64,000 nt of DNA from an uncultured Lachnospiraceae bacterium (GCA_934317845.1 CAKRES010000009.1:41054-105053), one strand, 5' to 3'. Shown: positions 51,961-62,099, numbered from the stretch's first letter. Notes: generated by a model from the sequence alone, not told the origin. Numbers and translations are program-made.

Positions 51961-53331
51961 ATGGAACAGGTCATAAAAGATAACTGGGAAGAAATTCTCG
52001 ATATATTAAAACAACGTGGCGTTTCCACACCGGTCATTACCGCATGGTTAAAACCACTGAGACTTTGTGCGATCAAAGATGGTATTTTATATTTCCTGGT
52101 AAACAGTGATCAAAGAGCGATTGACTTTCTTATTAAAAAGTATCTGGATATGGAGCTTTTAATGGCAGTTCAGGAATTTTTATATAATCACTCCTATAAA
52201 GAAGAATTTACAAGTATCCAGTTTGTATTATCCGAGGATGAAGTGAATCACCATACGAATGATACTGAAATAAATTATGCAAAAAATGAAAGTATCTATA
52301 AGCAATATCTGAATTCAAAGTATACCTTTGACTCTTTTATTGTCGGTGATAATAATAAATTTGCGCATGCCACTGCAGTTGCAGTAGCAGAGTCTCCCGG
52401 CGAGGCTTATAACCCGCTGTTTATTTATGGCGGCTCCGGTTTTGGAAAGACGCATCTGATCCAGGCAATTGCCCATTACGCACTTGACAAGAACCCGGAC
52501 AGCAAGGTACTTTATGTCACCTCTGAGAATTTCACCAATGAATTGATCGAGTCATTAAAGACCAACAAGATGGAAGAGTTCCGTCGTACTTACCGTGAGC
52601 TTGATATTCTGATCATTGATGATATCCAGTTTATCATCAACAAGGACAGTACACAGGAGGAGTTTTTCCACACCTTTAATACGCTTCGGGAAGCGAAGAA
52701 GCAGATCATTCTGTCGAGTGACCGCCCTCCGAAGGAATTAAATGGTCTGCCGGATCGTCTGATCAACCGTTTTGAAAGTGGCATTATTGCAGATATCGGT
52801 ACACCAAACTATGAGATCCGTATGGCAATCCTTAAAAATATCTGCCAGACAGAGCATATCGAGATTGACGACAGCATTTTAAATTATATTTCCAACAATA
52901 TCACCTCCAACATCCGTGAGTTAGAGGGAGCGTTAAATAAGCTTTGTGTCTTTAAGAAGCTGTCTAACAGCGATGAACCATTTGATCTGGCTTTTGCAGA
53001 GGACTGCTTAAAGGATATGATCAAACCGGAGAAGGCGCATGACATCACAGCTCCTTTGATCATTGATACGGTTTGCGAGCATTTTCATATTACAAAGGAA
53101 CAGATTACATCAAGCAATCGTTCCAAAAATATTGCCAAACCTCGTATGATCGCAATGTATCTTTGCCGTGATCTGATCCCGAGCATGTCACTTAAGACAG
53201 TAGGAAGCTATTTAGGCGGCAAGATCCACACGACAGTCATGCACGGCTGTGAGAAGGTCGCACAGGAAATGGAAGAGGATCCTGACTTTAAAAATACAGT
53301 AGAAATCATTAAAAACAAGGTTTCTTCCTGA
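51961..53331 (+). CDS. dnaA: Chromosomal replication initiator DnaA
   Basis: The 456-residue initiator has domain I (to about 85), a short linker, the AAA+ domain with GGSGFGKTHLIQAI (Walker A) and LIIDDIQFI (Walker B), and the DNA-binding domain IV. In the recognition helix the signature usually read GGRDHTTV is GGKIHTTV. The near-invariant Asp (equivalent to E. coli D433) is Ile422, while His423 and the two Thr are kept. This could shift box preference. AAAGGAG lies seven bases before the ATG. oriC boxes flank the gene. Confidence 0.96.
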   Translation: MEQVIKDNWEEILDILKQRGVSTPVITAWLKPLRLCAIKDGILYFLVNSDQRAIDFLIKKYLDMELLMAVQEFLYNHSYKEEFTSIQFVLSEDEVNHHTNDTEINYAKNESIYKQYLNSKYTFDSFIVGDNNKFAHATAVAVAESPGEAYNPLFIYGGSGFGKTHLIQAIAHYALDKNPDSKVLYVTSENFTNELIESLKTNKMEEFRRTYRELDILIIDDIQFIINKDSTQEEFFHTFNTLREAKKQIILSSDRPPKELNGLPDRLINRFESGIIADIGTPNYEIRMAILKNICQTEHIEIDDSILNYISNNITSNIRELEGALNKLCVFKKLSNSDEPFDLAFAEDCLKDMIKPEKAHDITAPLIIDTVCEHFHITKEQITSSNRSKNIAKPRMIAMYLCRDLIPSMSLKTVGSYLGGKIHTTVMHGCEKVAQEMEEDPDFKNTVEIIKNKVSS

Positions 53332-53345
53332 TATTGTCTACAAAA

Positions 53346-53597
53346 TGTAGATAACATTTGCATAAATTGTTCATAAGTGGTTCATTTATTTAAGTTCATG
53401 TTTTAGTTATGAACGGGTGCGAACATTTCTTACACTTGTTTTTCATCCGTTTTTACACTTGTTTAAGTTAAGGTTAAGCCTTATCTGATCGGGCTTTTTA
53501 GGGTTATAAACGTTATTCACGCCCCCTACTACTGCTACTACGATTAGTTAATTATATTATTTATATTTTTCGCGCTTTTCCTTACCTTCGTTTATAA
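53346..53597. other. oriC: oriC part 2: dnaA-dnaN intergenic region with DnaA boxes and unwinding element
   Basis: Box-like motifs: TTATCTACA (minus, 53346-53354), TTATGAACA (minus, 53368-53376), TTATGAACG (53407-53415), adjacent TTATAAACG (53504-53512) and TTATTCACG (53513-53521), and TTATAAACG (minus, 53589-53597). Directly after the tandem pair come a five-C run (53522-53526) and the DnaA-trio array CTA-CTA-CTG-CTA-CTA (53526-53540) leading into AT-rich DNA to about 53575. This is the arrangement of the Bacillus basal unwinding system, so strand opening should begin here. Confidence 0.85.
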
Positions 53598-53620
53598 CTT
53601 TTTTGAAAGGAGTTTTTACG

Positions 53621-54721
53621 TTGAAAATTGTTTGTTCTAAATCTAATCTTCTGCAGGGTATCAATACGGTATCCCGTGCAGTTGCATCACATTCTACTTT
53701 AGCAATTCTAGAATGTATCTTGATCGAGGTTTCTCCTGATGAAATTATTTTAACTGCAAATGATATGGAGCTTGGCATCACGACAACGATCGTAGGTGAC
53801 ATTGAAGAAAATGGTAAGATCGCGTTAAATGCAAAGTTATTTTCCGAGATCATCAGAAAGCTTCCGGATAATAATGTCACGATCGAAACGGATGAATATT
53901 ACAAAGCACATATCACTTGTGAAAAAGCCAAATATGATATTTCCGGTAAATCAGGTGAGGATTTTCCGGAATTTCCTGATGTGGAGAAAGAAAATGCATT
54001 TGTGTTATCCCAGTTTGATCTGAGAAATATGATCACTCAGACGATTTTCTCTATTTCCGATAATGAGAATAATAAAATGATGACAGGAGAATCGATCATC
54101 ATCGCAAACGACAAGTTAAGAATTGCTTCCTTAGACGGTCATCGTATTTCTATCCGTCATGTGAGTTTAAAGGAACATTCTGATAATCAGGCAAATATTG
54201 TCGTGCCGGGCAAAACATTAAATGACATCAGCAAGATCGTAACAGGTAACGTTTACGATGATGTAACGATCTACGTTACTGAAAATACAGTCCTGTTTGA
54301 ATATGACCGTACAAGAGTAGTATCCCGACTGATCGAAGGGGATTATTTCAATATTGACCAGATGCTTACGGATGATTACCAGACAAAGATCGAGATCAAT
54401 AAAAAAGAGCTGTTAAGCTCGATCGACCGTTCGACTCTTCTGGTTCGTGACTCCGATAGTAAGCCGATCATCATTGATATCGAAGGTGGCAATTTAGATC
54501 TTGCCATCACATCTGATATTGGTTCCATGCGGGAAGATATTGAAGTAAAGAAAGAGGGACAGGACTTAAAGATTGGATTTAATCCGAAATTCTTGTCTGA
54601 TGTATTAAAGGTAATTGATGATGAAGTGGTTACCATTTACTTTGTCAATGCGAAAGCACCTTGCTTTATTCGAAATGAAAATAAGGACTATATTTATGTG
54701 GTTCTTCCAGTCAACTTTTAG
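53621..54721 (+). CDS. dnaN: DNA polymerase III beta subunit (sliding clamp)
   Basis: A 366-residue clamp with the usual N-terminus MKIVCSKSNLLQGINTVSRAV and SHSTLAILECILIE, central IASLDGHRISIRH, and the C-terminal YVVLPVNF that supports partner binding. The start is a TTG at 53621 with AAAGGAG eight bases upstream. An upstream in-frame TTG would put the ribosome site inside the gene. It lies 290 bp after dnaA across the unwinding element. Confidence 0.96.
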   Translation: MKIVCSKSNLLQGINTVSRAVASHSTLAILECILIEVSPDEIILTANDMELGITTTIVGDIEENGKIALNAKLFSEIIRKLPDNNVTIETDEYYKAHITCEKAKYDISGKSGEDFPEFPDVEKENAFVLSQFDLRNMITQTIFSISDNENNKMMTGESIIIANDKLRIASLDGHRISIRHVSLKEHSDNQANIVVPGKTLNDISKIVTGNVYDDVTIYVTENTVLFEYDRTRVVSRLIEGDYFNIDQMLTDDYQTKIEINKKELLSSIDRSTLLVRDSDSKPIIIDIEGGNLDLAITSDIGSMREDIEVKKEGQDLKIGFNPKFLSDVLKVIDDEVVTIYFVNAKAPCFIRNENKDYIYVVLPVNF

Positions 54722-54731
54722 AGGGTAAGAC

Positions 54732-54941
54732 ATGAAAGAGATTAAGCTTAGAGAAGATTATATTAAATTGGGGCAGGCTTTAAAGGCTGCCGGACTGGTT
54801 TCTTCCGGGATTGAAGCGAAGATCGTGATCACCGAAGGAGAGGTTTTGGTCAATGGTGAGCAGGAGCTGCGCCGTGGCAGAAAGCTTTACGATGGAGATA
54901 CGGTTCTGTTTCAGGAAGAAGAGATCAAAGTCATAAAATAA
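54732..54941 (+). CDS. yaaA: S4-domain RNA-binding protein YaaA
   Basis: A 69-residue S4 domain protein: EIKLREDYIKLGQALKAAGLVSSGIEAKIVI, then GEVLVNGEQELRRGRKLYDGD. It always lies between dnaN and recF in Firmicutes; it probably binds rRNA, but its role is not settled. GAGGGT lies five bases before the ATG, 10 bp after dnaN. Confidence 0.93.
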   Translation: MKEIKLREDYIKLGQALKAAGLVSSGIEAKIVITEGEVLVNGEQELRRGRKLYDGDTVLFQEEEIKVIK

Positions 54942-54956
54942 CGGTATGTTTCGCCT

Positions 54957-56045
54957 ATGTATGTAGAATCATTAGAATTAAAAGATTTTAGAAATTATGA
55001 GGAGTTAAACATTACGTTTGGCCCTCATATCAATATATTGTTTGGAGACAACGCACAGGGAAAAACGAATATTTTAGAGGCACTCTATTTAAGCGTGACG
55101 ACCAAGTCGCATCGGGGAAGCAAGGATAAGGATATGATCCGCTTTGAAAAGACGGATGCTCATATCAAAACCTATCTGAACAAAGATGATGTGACACATA
55201 AGGTTGATATGCATCTTCACAAAAAGGGAGGAAAGGGAGCTGCGATCGATGGATTAACTGTGCGCAGATCTTCGGAGCTTTTTGGACTTTGTAATATGAT
55301 CTTTTTCTCGCCGGAAGATTTAAGTATGATCAAAAACGGACCTTCTGAGCGCAGAAGATTTTTAGATACCTCCATTTGTCAGCTGGATAAAGTGTATCTT
55401 ACTTATCTGGCAAAATACAATAAAGTGCTTTATCAGAGAAATCAGCTTTTAAAGCAGATCTATTATGACAAGAATAAGCTGGATATGCTTTCAGTGTGGG
55501 ACGAACAGCTTATGACATATGGAAGTTATATTATAAAAAGACGCGCCTCTTTTTTGGAGGAATTAAATGAGATCATTGTAAAAAAGCACAACCAGATGAC
55601 GGGCGGTAAAGAGGTGTTACATGTGGAGTATGAACCGAATACCGGAATAGATTTATTTCGTAAGAATCTGGAAGAAAAAAGAGATATTGATCTGAAAAAT
55701 TGTAATACATGCGTTGGACCACACCGCGATGATATAAAATTTCTGTCAAATGATATCGATATCAGATTGTTTGGTTCGCAGGGACAGCAGCGGACAACTG
55801 CGCTTTCCCTGAAGTTATCTGAGATCGAGATGGTCAAAAACAATCGTAAGGATTCACCCATTTTATTGTTGGATGATGTACTTTCTGAGCTGGACATGAA
55901 CCGACAGAATTATTTGTTAAAGAGCTTAAGTGATGTGCAGGTGATCATTACCTGTACCGGTTTAAATGAATTTGTAAATAACCGGCTTAAGATGGATGTC
56001 ATATATGAAGTTACCAATGGAACAGTGAGCAAAAAAGAGAGGTAG
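54957..56045 (+). CDS. recF: DNA replication/repair protein RecF
   Basis: An SMC-like ATPase that helps load RecA at gaps. It shows FRNYEELNITFGPHINILFGDNAQGKTNILEALYL (Walker A), the ABC signature LFGSQGQQRTTALSLKLSE and Walker B SPILLLDDVLSELD. The 362-residue length is normal. No clear ribosome site precedes the ATG, so translation is probably coupled to yaaA. Confidence 0.95.
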   Translation: MYVESLELKDFRNYEELNITFGPHINILFGDNAQGKTNILEALYLSVTTKSHRGSKDKDMIRFEKTDAHIKTYLNKDDVTHKVDMHLHKKGGKGAAIDGLTVRRSSELFGLCNMIFFSPEDLSMIKNGPSERRRFLDTSICQLDKVYLTYLAKYNKVLYQRNQLLKQIYYDKNKLDMLSVWDEQLMTYGSYIIKRRASFLEELNEIIVKKHNQMTGGKEVLHVEYEPNTGIDLFRKNLEEKRDIDLKNCNTCVGPHRDDIKFLSNDIDIRLFGSQGQQRTTALSLKLSEIEMVKNNRKDSPILLLDDVLSELDMNRQNYLLKSLSDVQVIITCTGLNEFVNNRLKMDVIYEVTNGTVSKKER

Positions 56046-56052
56046 GAGAAAG

Positions 56053-57969
56053 ATGGCAGTAGAGCATGAATACGGTGCAGAGGAAATACAGATTCTCGAA
56101 GGATTAGAAGCCGTTCGTAAAAGACCAGGTATGTATATTGGATCGACATCTGAACGGGGACTGCATCATTTGGTTTACGAGATCGTAGATAACTCTGTTG
56201 ATGAGGCATTAGCTGGATTTTGTACAGAGATTCAGGTATTTATCAATGAAGACAATTCCATTACTGTAATTGATAACGGACGTGGTATCCCTATTGGAAT
56301 CCATCCGAAAAAGGGGATTCCGGCTGTCGAGGTAGTATTTACCATCTTACATGCCGGTGGTAAATTCGGCGGTGGCGGATATAAAGTATCCGGTGGTTTA
56401 CATGGTGTTGGTGCTTCCGTTGTAAATGCTCTGTCAACATGGTTAGAGGTTGAGATCTCCAAAGATGGCAAATTATATAAGCAGCGGTATGAGCGTGGAA
56501 AAGTAATGTATCCATTAAAGGAGATTGGAACAAGTACCTCCAATGGAACAAAGGTTACTTTCATGCCGGATGATACCATTTTTGAAACAACGGTATTTGA
56601 CTATGATACACTGCGTGCTCGTTTAAGAGAGACTGCCTTTTTGACAAAGGGCTTAAAGGTGATCTTAACAGACAAGCGTCCGGGCAAAGAAAAAGAACGC
56701 TCCTTTCACTATGAGGGTGGTATCAAGGAGTTTGTAGAATATATCAACCGTCATAAAGAAGCTATTTACGATAAAGTTATCTATTGTGAAGGTGTAAAGG
56801 ATGGTGTAGCGGTTGAGGTTGCGATGCAGCACAACAATTCCTACAATGAAACCACATATTCTTTTGTAAATAATGTTATCACGCCGGAAGGCGGAACACA
56901 TATGACTGGTTTTCGTAACGCGATCACCAAAACATTTAATGATTATGCAAGAACGAATAATCTGTTAAAAGAAAAAGAGGAGAATCTTTCCGGTGATGAT
57001 CTAAGAGAAGGTCTTTCTGCGATCATCAGTATCAAGATCGGGGAGCCTCAGTTTGAAGGTCAGACGAAACAGAAGCTTGGTAACAGCGAGGCGAGAGGTG
57101 CTGTTGATTCTGTTGTATCAGAGCAGCTCACCATTTTCTTAGAGCAGAATCCGGCAATTGCCAAGATCATCATCAATAAGGCAGTTATGGCGCAGCGTGC
57201 CAGAATGGCAGCGAGAAAGGCGAGAGATGTTGCCAGAAAATCAAATCTTTCTGACAGCATGGCATTACCTGGAAAGCTGGCTGACTGTTCTTCCAAAAAT
57301 GCAGAGGAATGTGAGATCTACATCGTGGAGGGAGATTCTGCGGGAGGATCTGCAAAAACAGCGAGAAATCGTGCGACACAGGCAATTTTACCGCTTCGTG
57401 GTAAGATTTTAAATGTGGAAAAGGCAAGACTTGACAAAATTTTAGTCAATGAAGAGATCAAGGCAATGATCACTGCTTTTGGTACCGGTATTCATGACAA
57501 CTTTGACATCGAAAAACTGCGTTATGGCAAGATCATTATCATGACAGATGCCGACGTGGATGGTGCACACATTGCTACGCTGCTGCTCACATTTTTTTAC
57601 CGCTTTATGCCGGAGCTTATCAAGCAGGGACATGTGTATCTGGCACAGCCACCGCTTTATAAGCTGGAAAAAAATAAAAAGACATGGTATGCCTACAGTG
57701 ATGAAGAGCTTGACGGCATTTTGAGAGAAGTAGGACGAGATCAGAACAATAAGATTCAGCGATACAAAGGTCTGGGTGAAATGGATGCTGACCAGCTTTG
57801 GGAGACAACGATGGATCCGGCCAAACGTATTCTTCATCAGGTCAATATTGATCCGGAAACGGAATCTGAGGTAGATCTGACCTTTAATACCCTGATGGGT
57901 GACAAGGTAGAACCACGCCGTGAGTTTATTGAAGAAAATGCACAGTATGTAAAGAATCTTGATGTATAG
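56053..57969 (+). CDS. gyrB: DNA gyrase subunit B
   Basis: The ATPase subunit, 638 residues. It shows EGLEAVRKRPGMYIGS, EIVDNSVDEALAGF, DNGRGIPIGIH and GLHGVGASVVNALS (GHKL ATP site), then the TOPRIM segment EIYIVEGDSAGGSAKTARNRATQAILPLRGKI, DADVDGAHIATLLLTFFYR and IQRYKGLGEM. Starts 7 bp after recF with GGAG close to the ATG. Confidence 0.97.
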   Translation: MAVEHEYGAEEIQILEGLEAVRKRPGMYIGSTSERGLHHLVYEIVDNSVDEALAGFCTEIQVFINEDNSITVIDNGRGIPIGIHPKKGIPAVEVVFTILHAGGKFGGGGYKVSGGLHGVGASVVNALSTWLEVEISKDGKLYKQRYERGKVMYPLKEIGTSTSNGTKVTFMPDDTIFETTVFDYDTLRARLRETAFLTKGLKVILTDKRPGKEKERSFHYEGGIKEFVEYINRHKEAIYDKVIYCEGVKDGVAVEVAMQHNNSYNETTYSFVNNVITPEGGTHMTGFRNAITKTFNDYARTNNLLKEKEENLSGDDLREGLSAIISIKIGEPQFEGQTKQKLGNSEARGAVDSVVSEQLTIFLEQNPAIAKIIINKAVMAQRARMAARKARDVARKSNLSDSMALPGKLADCSSKNAEECEIYIVEGDSAGGSAKTARNRATQAILPLRGKILNVEKARLDKILVNEEIKAMITAFGTGIHDNFDIEKLRYGKIIIMTDADVDGAHIATLLLTFFYRFMPELIKQGHVYLAQPPLYKLEKNKKTWYAYSDEELDGILREVGRDQNNKIQRYKGLGEMDADQLWETTMDPAKRILHQVNIDPETESEVDLTFNTLMGDKVEPRREFIEENAQYVKNLDV

Positions 57970-57980
57970 GAGGTGAAACA

Positions 57981-60512
57981 ATGGACGAGAATGAAATTTT
58001 TGATAAGATCAACGAAGTAGATTTGAAAAAAACGATGGAGCGTAACTATATTGATTACGCAATGAGTGTCATTGTTTCCCGTGCACTTCCGGATGTAAGA
58101 GATGGATTAAAGCCGGTACAGCGGCGTATTTTATATTCCATGATCGAGTTGAACAACGGTCCGGACAAACCACATCGTAAATGTGCCCGTATCGTCGGTG
58201 ATACCATGGGTAAATATCATCCACATGGTGACAGTTCTATCTATGAGGCATTAGTGAAGCTGGCACAGGAGTGGAATACCCGGTATATGCTAGTAGACGG
58301 ACACGGAAACTTTGGATCTGTGGATGGTGATGGCGCCGCTGCCATGCGATACACCGAGGCACGTCTTTCCAAAATTTCCATGGAAATGCTCCGGGACATC
58401 AACAAGGATACCGTTGATTTTATTCCAAACTTTGATGAAACAGAGAAAGAGCCAACCGTACTTCCAAGCCGGTATCCAAACCTGATGGTAAATGGTACAT
58501 CCGGAATTGCAGTTGGTATGGCAACAAATATTCCACCACACAATTTAAGAGAAGTGATCGATGCAGTTGTAAAGATCATTGATGATAAGGTGGAGGAGAA
58601 CAAGGTAACTTCAATCGAGAATCTGATGCAGATCATCAAGGGACCGGATTTTCCAACCGGTGCAACCATTTTAGGAAGACAGGGAATTGAGGAAGCCTAC
58701 CGTACCGGACGTGGCAAGATCAAAGTGCGTGCTGTAACAGATATTGAACCAATGAACAACGGTAAGCAGCGCATTGTAGTAACAGAGCTTCCATATATGG
58801 TAAATAAGGCACGTCTGATTGAGAAGATTGCCGGACTTGTGAAAGATAAAAAGATTGAAGGAATCACCGAGCTTCGTGATGAATCTTCCCGTGAGGGAAT
58901 GCGTATTGTGATCGAGCTGAAGCGTGACTGTAATGCCAATGTATTATTAAATCAGCTTTACAAGCATACACAGCTTCAGGATACTTTCGGTGTTATCATG
59001 CTGGCACTGGTAAATAATGAGCCAAAGATTTTAAATCTTTTTGATATGTTAAATTACTACCTTAAGCACCAGGAAGAGGTAGTGACCAGAAGAACGAAAT
59101 ATGAACTCAATAAAGCAGAAGAGCGTGCCCATATTTTACAGGGCTTATTGATCGCGCTTGACAACATTGACCGTGTGATTGAGATCATCCGTGGTTCTAA
59201 AAACGTTGCTGAAGCGAAGCAGCATTTGATGGAAGAATTTGCATTAAGTGATGCACAGTCACAGGCAATTGTTGACATGCGTCTTCGTGCACTTACCGGT
59301 TTGGAACGCGAGAAGCTTGAAAATGAGTACAAAGAGCTGATGGCACTCATCAAACGATTAAAAGAAATCTTAGCTGATGAAAATGTACTCTTAAATGTCA
59401 TCAAAAAAGAGATGATCGAGATCCGCGATAAATATGGAGATGAGCGTCGTACCCATATTGGATTTGACGATGATGATATTACGATCGAGGATATGATCCC
59501 GGATGAAAATACCGTTGTTGCAATGACACACATGGGTTATATCAAACGTATGACAGTAGATAACTTCAAATCACAGAACCGTGGTGGAAAAGGAATCAAA
59601 GGTATGTCTACGATTGACGAAGACTTTATCGAAGATCTTATTATGACTACAACACATCACTTTATCATGTTCTTTACCAATAAAGGAAGAGTGTACCGGT
59701 TAAAGGCATATGAGATCAATGAAGCATCCCGTACAGCAAGAGGTACAGCAATTGTTAATCTGTTGCAGCTGCAGCCGGATGAGCATATTACTGCGATGAT
59801 CCCAATCCGGGAGTACAAAGAGGGAAGATACCTCTTTATGGCTACCAAACAGGGAATCGTGAAAAAGACAGAAATTAAAGATTTTGAAAATATCAGAAAA
59901 TCCGGTCTTGCAGCGATCACACTGCGCGATGGGGATGATCTGATCGAAGTAAAATCAACAAATAATAAAAAAGACATTATCATGGTAACCAAATTCGGTA
60001 TGTGTATTCGTTTCCATGAAACAGATGTCAGAGAAACCGGACGTACCTCCATGGGTGTGATCGGAATGAATTTAACTGATGGGGATGAAGTTGTAGCAAT
60101 GCAGCTTGACACTCAGGGAGAAGAAATTTTATTTGTTTCGGAAAAGGGTATGGGAAAACGTACCCCAATGGAAGAATTTACTCCACAGCATCGTGGAGGA
60201 AAAGGTGTAAAATGCTATAAGATCATGGATAAAACAGGAAACCTGGTGGGTGCAAAAGCAGTACATGAGCATAATGAGATCATGTTGATCACGCAGGGAG
60301 GAACGATCATCCGTATGAAAGTGGAAGATATTTCGACCTTAGGACGTATCACTTCCGGAGTAAAATTGATCAACTTGGATGATACCATTGTAGCAAGCAT
60401 GGCAAAAGTGCGCGAAAGTGCAACCGAGGAGTCAATGAAAGAACTCGAAAACCAGATGCTTGAAAATGATGGAAAGCATGTCAGCATTGCAGACAATCCG
60501 GAAACAAAGTAA
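57981..60512 (+). CDS. gyrA: DNA gyrase subunit A
   Basis: The breakage-reunion subunit, 843 residues. It shows YAMSVIVSRALPDVRDGLKPVQRRILY, then HPHGDSSIYEALVKLAQEW and AAAMRYTEARLS with the catalytic Tyr. Six beta-propeller blades follow, with the GyrA-box FKSQNRGGKGIKGM at about 530. It ends in an acidic tail. AGGAGGTG precedes the ATG, 11 bp after gyrB. The quinolone-resistance region reads GDSSIYEA, the wild-type-like pattern. Confidence 0.97.
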   Translation: MDENEIFDKINEVDLKKTMERNYIDYAMSVIVSRALPDVRDGLKPVQRRILYSMIELNNGPDKPHRKCARIVGDTMGKYHPHGDSSIYEALVKLAQEWNTRYMLVDGHGNFGSVDGDGAAAMRYTEARLSKISMEMLRDINKDTVDFIPNFDETEKEPTVLPSRYPNLMVNGTSGIAVGMATNIPPHNLREVIDAVVKIIDDKVEENKVTSIENLMQIIKGPDFPTGATILGRQGIEEAYRTGRGKIKVRAVTDIEPMNNGKQRIVVTELPYMVNKARLIEKIAGLVKDKKIEGITELRDESSREGMRIVIELKRDCNANVLLNQLYKHTQLQDTFGVIMLALVNNEPKILNLFDMLNYYLKHQEEVVTRRTKYELNKAEERAHILQGLLIALDNIDRVIEIIRGSKNVAEAKQHLMEEFALSDAQSQAIVDMRLRALTGLEREKLENEYKELMALIKRLKEILADENVLLNVIKKEMIEIRDKYGDERRTHIGFDDDDITIEDMIPDENTVVAMTHMGYIKRMTVDNFKSQNRGGKGIKGMSTIDEDFIEDLIMTTTHHFIMFFTNKGRVYRLKAYEINEASRTARGTAIVNLLQLQPDEHITAMIPIREYKEGRYLFMATKQGIVKKTEIKDFENIRKSGLAAITLRDGDDLIEVKSTNNKKDIIMVTKFGMCIRFHETDVRETGRTSMGVIGMNLTDGDEVVAMQLDTQGEEILFVSEKGMGKRTPMEEFTPQHRGGKGVKCYKIMDKTGNLVGAKAVHEHNEIMLITQGGTIIRMKVEDISTLGRITSGVKLINLDDTIVASMAKVRESATEESMKELENQMLENDGKHVSIADNPETK

Positions 60513-60590
60513 AAATAGAAATATACACATATCTTGCATCCTTCATGCAGGGTATGTGTATTTTTGCATAAAACAGAGAAGGAGCAGAAT

Positions 60591-61433
60591 ATGAGAAGGA
60601 TACATACGGACGAGATTACAAGAAATATAAAGGAAATGTGTATAGAAGCAAATCTGATCTTGACGAAGGATATGGATGAAGCAGTACGTGGGGCAGCAGA
60701 AAAAGAAAAAAATCCATTAGGAAAACAGATTCTTGGACAATTGACAGAGAATCTTGATATTGCAAAAGACGAACAGATACCGATCTGTCAGGATACCGGA
60801 ATGGCAGTTATTTTCTTTAAGATTGGTCAGGATGTTCATATAGAAGGAAAAAATATAACAGAAGCGATCAACGATGGAGTAAGACAGGGATACGAAGAAG
60901 GTTATCTCAGAAAATCCGTCGTAAAAGATCCATTGATCCGCGAAAATACCAAAGACAATACTCCGGCGATCATACATTACGAGATCATTCCTGGAGAAAA
61001 CATAGAAATTACCGTGGCACCAAAGGGATTTGGCAGTGAAAATATGAGTAAGGTATTCATGTTAAAACCGGCAGATGGAGAAGAAGGGATCAAACAGGCA
61101 GTGCTGTCAGCAGTAAAAGATGCCGGACCAAATGCCTGCCCTCCAATGGTTGTAGGTGTTGGATTAGGAGGAGATTTTGAAAAGGCAGCCCTTCTTGCAA
61201 AAACAGCATTAACAAGAGACATTCATGTAAGAAACAGTGCACCGCATATTGCAAAGCTGGAAGAAGAGCTGTTACAGGAGATCAATCAATTGGGGATCGG
61301 ACCGGCAGGACTTGGAGGAAGCACAACAGCATTGGCATTAAATATTGAAACTTATCCTACCCATATTGCAGGTATGCCGCTTGCAGTCAATATGTGCTGC
61401 CATGTAAATCGTCACAGCAGAAGAACAATATAA
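60591..61433 (+). CDS. Fe-S fumarate (or tartrate) hydratase alpha subunit
   Basis: The 280-residue alpha subunit of class I two-subunit fumarate/tartrate hydratase. PICQDTGMAVIFFKIG and, later, GPNACPPMVVGVGLGGDFEKAALLAK carry cluster cysteines. GIGPAGLGGSTTALAL and HIAGMPLAVNMCCHVNRHSRRT complete the typical C-terminus. With the beta subunit it holds a [4Fe-4S] cluster and hydrates fumarate to malate; tartrate dehydratase cannot be excluded. The ATG at 60591 has GGAG six bases upstream. Confidence 0.9.
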   Translation: MRRIHTDEITRNIKEMCIEANLILTKDMDEAVRGAAEKEKNPLGKQILGQLTENLDIAKDEQIPICQDTGMAVIFFKIGQDVHIEGKNITEAINDGVRQGYEEGYLRKSVVKDPLIRENTKDNTPAIIHYEIIPGENIEITVAPKGFGSENMSKVFMLKPADGEEGIKQAVLSAVKDAGPNACPPMVVGVGLGGDFEKAALLAKTALTRDIHVRNSAPHIAKLEEELLQEINQLGIGPAGLGGSTTALALNIETYPTHIAGMPLAVNMCCHVNRHSRRTI

Positions 61434-61451
61434 AAGAAAAGAGGAAAAAAC

Positions 61452-62015
61452 ATGGACAAATATATCAAAGCTCCCATGACCAAAGAGACTGCGAGTGAAT
61501 TAAGAGCAGGAGACTATGTTTATATCACGGGAACCATCTATACAGCAAGAGATGCTGCGCATAAAAGAATGTACGAAGCAAAAATGGCAGGGGAAAGCCT
61601 TCCAATCTCATTAAAAGACAATATTCTTTATTACCTTGGACCAACTCCTGCAAAGCCGGGACAGGCAATAGGATCAGCCGGTCCAACTACAGCAAGCCGC
61701 ATGGATAAATATGCTCCAACGCTGTTAGAAGAAGGACAGACCGGAATGATAGGAAAAGGAAAGCGAAGTGACGCAGTTATTGAAGCAATGAAAAAAAATA
61801 AAGCGGTATACTTTGCTGCCATCGGAGGAGCAGGAGCACTGTTATCCAAATGTATTGAAAAAGCAGAAATCATAGCTTACGAAGATCTGGGAACAGAGGC
61901 AATCCGCAAATTAGAAGTCAAAGACCTTCCGGTGATCGTTGTGATCGATAGCAAGGGTAATAATCTATATGAAACAGCAGTGGAAGAATATTTAAAAAGC
62001 CAGTCAGAAATGTAA
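61452..62015 (+). CDS. Fe-S fumarate (or tartrate) hydratase beta subunit
   Basis: The 187-residue partner of the preceding gene. It shows ELRAGDYVYITGTIYTARDAAHKRM, IGSAGPTTASRMDKY, MIGKGKRSD and YFAAIGGAGALLSKCIEKAEI, the substrate-binding swivelling domain. It starts 18 bp after the alpha gene, so they form a two-gene operon next to gyrA. Confidence 0.92.
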   Translation: MDKYIKAPMTKETASELRAGDYVYITGTIYTARDAAHKRMYEAKMAGESLPISLKDNILYYLGPTPAKPGQAIGSAGPTTASRMDKYAPTLLEEGQTGMIGKGKRSDAVIEAMKKNKAVYFAAIGGAGALLSKCIEKAEIIAYEDLGTEAIRKLEVKDLPVIVVIDSKGNNLYETAVEEYLKSQSEM

Positions 62016-62099
62016 AAAAATATCAAATAAAAAATAGATAGAAATATAAAATAAGAAAAAAATACAACGACAGAATTTTGTATGTAAAAAGGAGAAAAT

